A stretch of 19,108 nucleotides of DNA from Polyrhizophydium stewartii (taxonomy: Eukaryota; Chytridiomycota; Chytridiomycetes; Rhizophydiales). The position numbers were made by a program, and so were the translations under genes. The notes below the pieces were generated by a model. That model had not been told where the DNA came from and did no database searches. It saw only the letters and a program-made list of their open reading frames with translations. Positions 17,389 to 19,108 of this stretch are shown here, one piece after another (positions within the stretch are counted from its first letter, which is position 1; every line of letters begins with the position of its first letter). The stretch spans positions 1 through 19,108 of the forward strand of contig JADGIZ010000220.1 in NCBI GenBank assembly GCA_027604665.1. The letters are read 5' to 3'.

Positions 17389-19108
17389 TCAGGCATGGAC
17401 GTCTATGCCGCGGCCAGAGCGCCTCGGGGCCACCTGGGAGACGGCGACGCGACGCCGGGCAGAGGTGCGGCTGGAGGCGGACACGGCGTCAGCGGGGTCC
17501 ACTCGGCACGCAAGAGGCAAGCAAGCGCCAGATCCGCATGATGCTCACCTCTTTGCAACTTTGCCGGCGGCTGACGCCTCGGGCGGCGAGTCCTCGTCCA
17601 TGTCATCGGCGGGGTCGGCGTCGCGCCGGACGGCGAGCTGCTCGGCCCCGATGCGCGCGCGCTTGGCGATGTGCGTGAGCGGCGTGCTGTCGACTGGCAT
17701 CAGCTTGGACCCCGATGCGACCTCGATGAGGGTCTGAGCAGCGGCGGCGGCCTCGCGCGCTCGCTTGGACGCCATCGACGACGACGACGATGCCGACGAC
17801 GACGCCGACATGGGCGGCTGCTTGCCCAGGCGCGGCTTGGTCTGCTGCTGCCTCGAGTTGCGGCGCTTCGACGATGCCGGTGTCGGCGTCGCCTCTGAGC
17901 TCGTTGCGCTTTGCGGCGACGACGACGCAGATGCGGCCGACCCTGACCGCGGCCGCGAGGCTGCAAGCTGGGTGCGACCGCCGCCTCCCGGCGTGGCGGC
18001 GGCGCGGCCCATGGCACGCATCAGGGGCAGGTTGCGCTTGGGCACCTCGATGGCGATGTGGCCCGTGAGGCTGTCGGACAGGCACGACGGGTTGCAGTAC
18101 CACTTTTGGCCGCCCGCGGCACCCGTGGCGATGTCGCGCGGGATGGGCGTCTTGGCGCACGCCTCGTGGAAGGCGCGCGAGCAGCCGTCGCACTGCACGA
18201 GGATGTTTTCCGGCGCCGAGTGCGCTTGGAAGCACGAGGCACACCACTCCTGCAGGATGGGCCGGATGCGCTGGTGCAGCGGCTCGCCGACGAAGCCGGC
18301 GAGGTTTAGGCGCGGCTCCTTCTCGATGTATCCATATCCCTTGTAGTCACAGCCGTGCTTGTTGCACAACGTGCGCTTACCCCACGGCCCGGGCCGAAAG
18401 GCCGCCGTCTGTGCCTGCTGGGTGACTCCGCACTGCGCAGGCACCGCGGTCAGCCGCCGGAAGCTGCGGGGCAGGCGCGGGCGGGGCGGGACTCACATAT
18501 CTGCACCAGTCCACGTCCGACAGTGTGAACTCCTCGAAGATGGTGGGGCGCAGCGAGCGGCGCGGCGCCGAGACGCCGTCGGTGGGCCTGTCGGCCTGGC
18601 ACTGGGACTCGCGGGCACTGTGGGCGGCGGCGACGGCGGCGGCCAGGAGCGCCTGCGCGGCGGCCGACTTGGCCGACTTGCGGCGCGGCTTGGCTGCGCG
18701 CAGGGCCTGCGGTTGAGGCGGCGGCTGCTGCAGCGGCGCCAATGCGGGCGTGGGCGACAGTGACGACGTCGAGTCGGCATCGCCGGCAGCATCGGCGGCG
18801 GCGCGGGCCTTCTTGAGGGCGGCGAGGCGGGCGGCTGCCGCGGGCCTGCGACCACGGGTCGAGGCCCTGCCCCCTGAGGCGGCGCGGTCGTCCGGGGCGT
18901 CGGCAGGCGGTGGCGGCAGCAGCACGCGGGCTCGGCCGCGCCTTCGGGATGCGGGTGCCTCGGGCATCGCTCCGTCGGACGCGACGTCGGCGCTTCCGAT
19001 GCTGCCGACGGCGACGGCGAGCGGAGAGGCAGCACCGGCAGCGGCGGCGGCGGCAGCAGCGGCGGCGGCGGCAGTGACGTCGGCGGCGGCGGCGGCGAGG
19101 TCCACACC
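17389..19108 (-). CDS. Nuclear protein with GATA-like zinc knuckle and PHD finger, 5' partial
   Basis: Minus-strand exons: edge (19108)-18497, 18432-17549 and 17470-17389; 525 residues visible. The frame is open to the edge with no ATG at the end, so the start lies outside. The N-terminal 180 or so residues are Ala/Pro/Arg-rich with long alanine runs and an NLS-like AAKPRRKSAKS. A short conserved block, RPTIFEEFTLSD, leads into WCRY|CGV, where intron 1 splits a zinc knuckle of CRYC...TLCNKHG form, like the second half of a GATA finger (RPGPWGKRTLCN). A C4HC3 PHD finger follows about 35 residues later: WCASC, VQCDGC, AFHEAC and WYCNPSC. PHD fingers usually read histone H3 tails. The tail is Ser/Ala-rich and acidic (DDMDEDSPPEAS). 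Reading on without the last splice gives a stop at 17545. A GTGAGC donor, CTGAC and CAG acceptor in phase favour the three-exon model. I cannot name an orthologue. Confidence 0.85.

Overview
This is a GC-rich eukaryotic window with seven protein genes, six of them spliced. The best reading is a zoosporic (chytrid-like) fungus. It has a fungal-type Ssr4 SWI/SNF subunit, which points to fungi. It also has a full IFT122 intraflagellar-transport gene, kept only where cilia or flagella are made. Introns are short (about 55-236 nt). Most carry a CTGAC or CTGAT branch-point-like motif before the acceptor, and half the donors begin GTGCG. I rebuilt the exons by hand from protein conservation and codon phase. 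In the models given here all junctions are phase-consistent, but none has transcript support.

Layout: (1) 1-270 (+), the 3' end of a ubiquitin-RPL40 fusion gene, cut by the window edge. (2) 695-4512 (+), IFT122, three exons. (3) 4648-6470 (+), Ssr4, about eight exons, starting only 135 nt after IFT122 stops. (4) 6471-7512, low-complexity sequence with the Ssr4 3' end and the unresolved Set2 5' end. (5) 7513-11837 (+), a Set2-type H3K36 methyltransferase with a polyglutamine N-terminus and, unusually, a long arginine/serine (RS) domain near its C-terminus. (6) 12228-14081 (-), Arp4, seven exons, convergent with Set2. (7) 14267-16635 (+), RPA49 of RNA polymerase I, ten exons, divergent from Arp4 across 185 nt. 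(8) 16636-17388, a repeat-bearing gap with one doubtful minus-strand reading frame. (9) 17389 to the right edge (-), a nuclear protein with a GATA-like zinc knuckle and a PHD finger, 5' end off the window.

Five of the seven genes act in chromatin or transcription: Ssr4 in SWI/SNF and RSC, Set2 on nucleosomes behind RNA polymerase II, Arp4 in remodelling and acetylation complexes, RPA49 in rDNA transcription, and the PHD protein probably as a histone reader. The other two serve translation and ubiquitin supply (RPL40) and the flagellum (IFT122). I see no mobile element, CRISPR array, tRNA, rRNA or virus-derived gene. I found no clearly new multi-gene system. The most interesting items are the Set2-RS architecture, the GTGCG donor preference, long AG-free branch-to-acceptor tracts, and an unassigned minus-strand frame near 16.8-17.1 kb.
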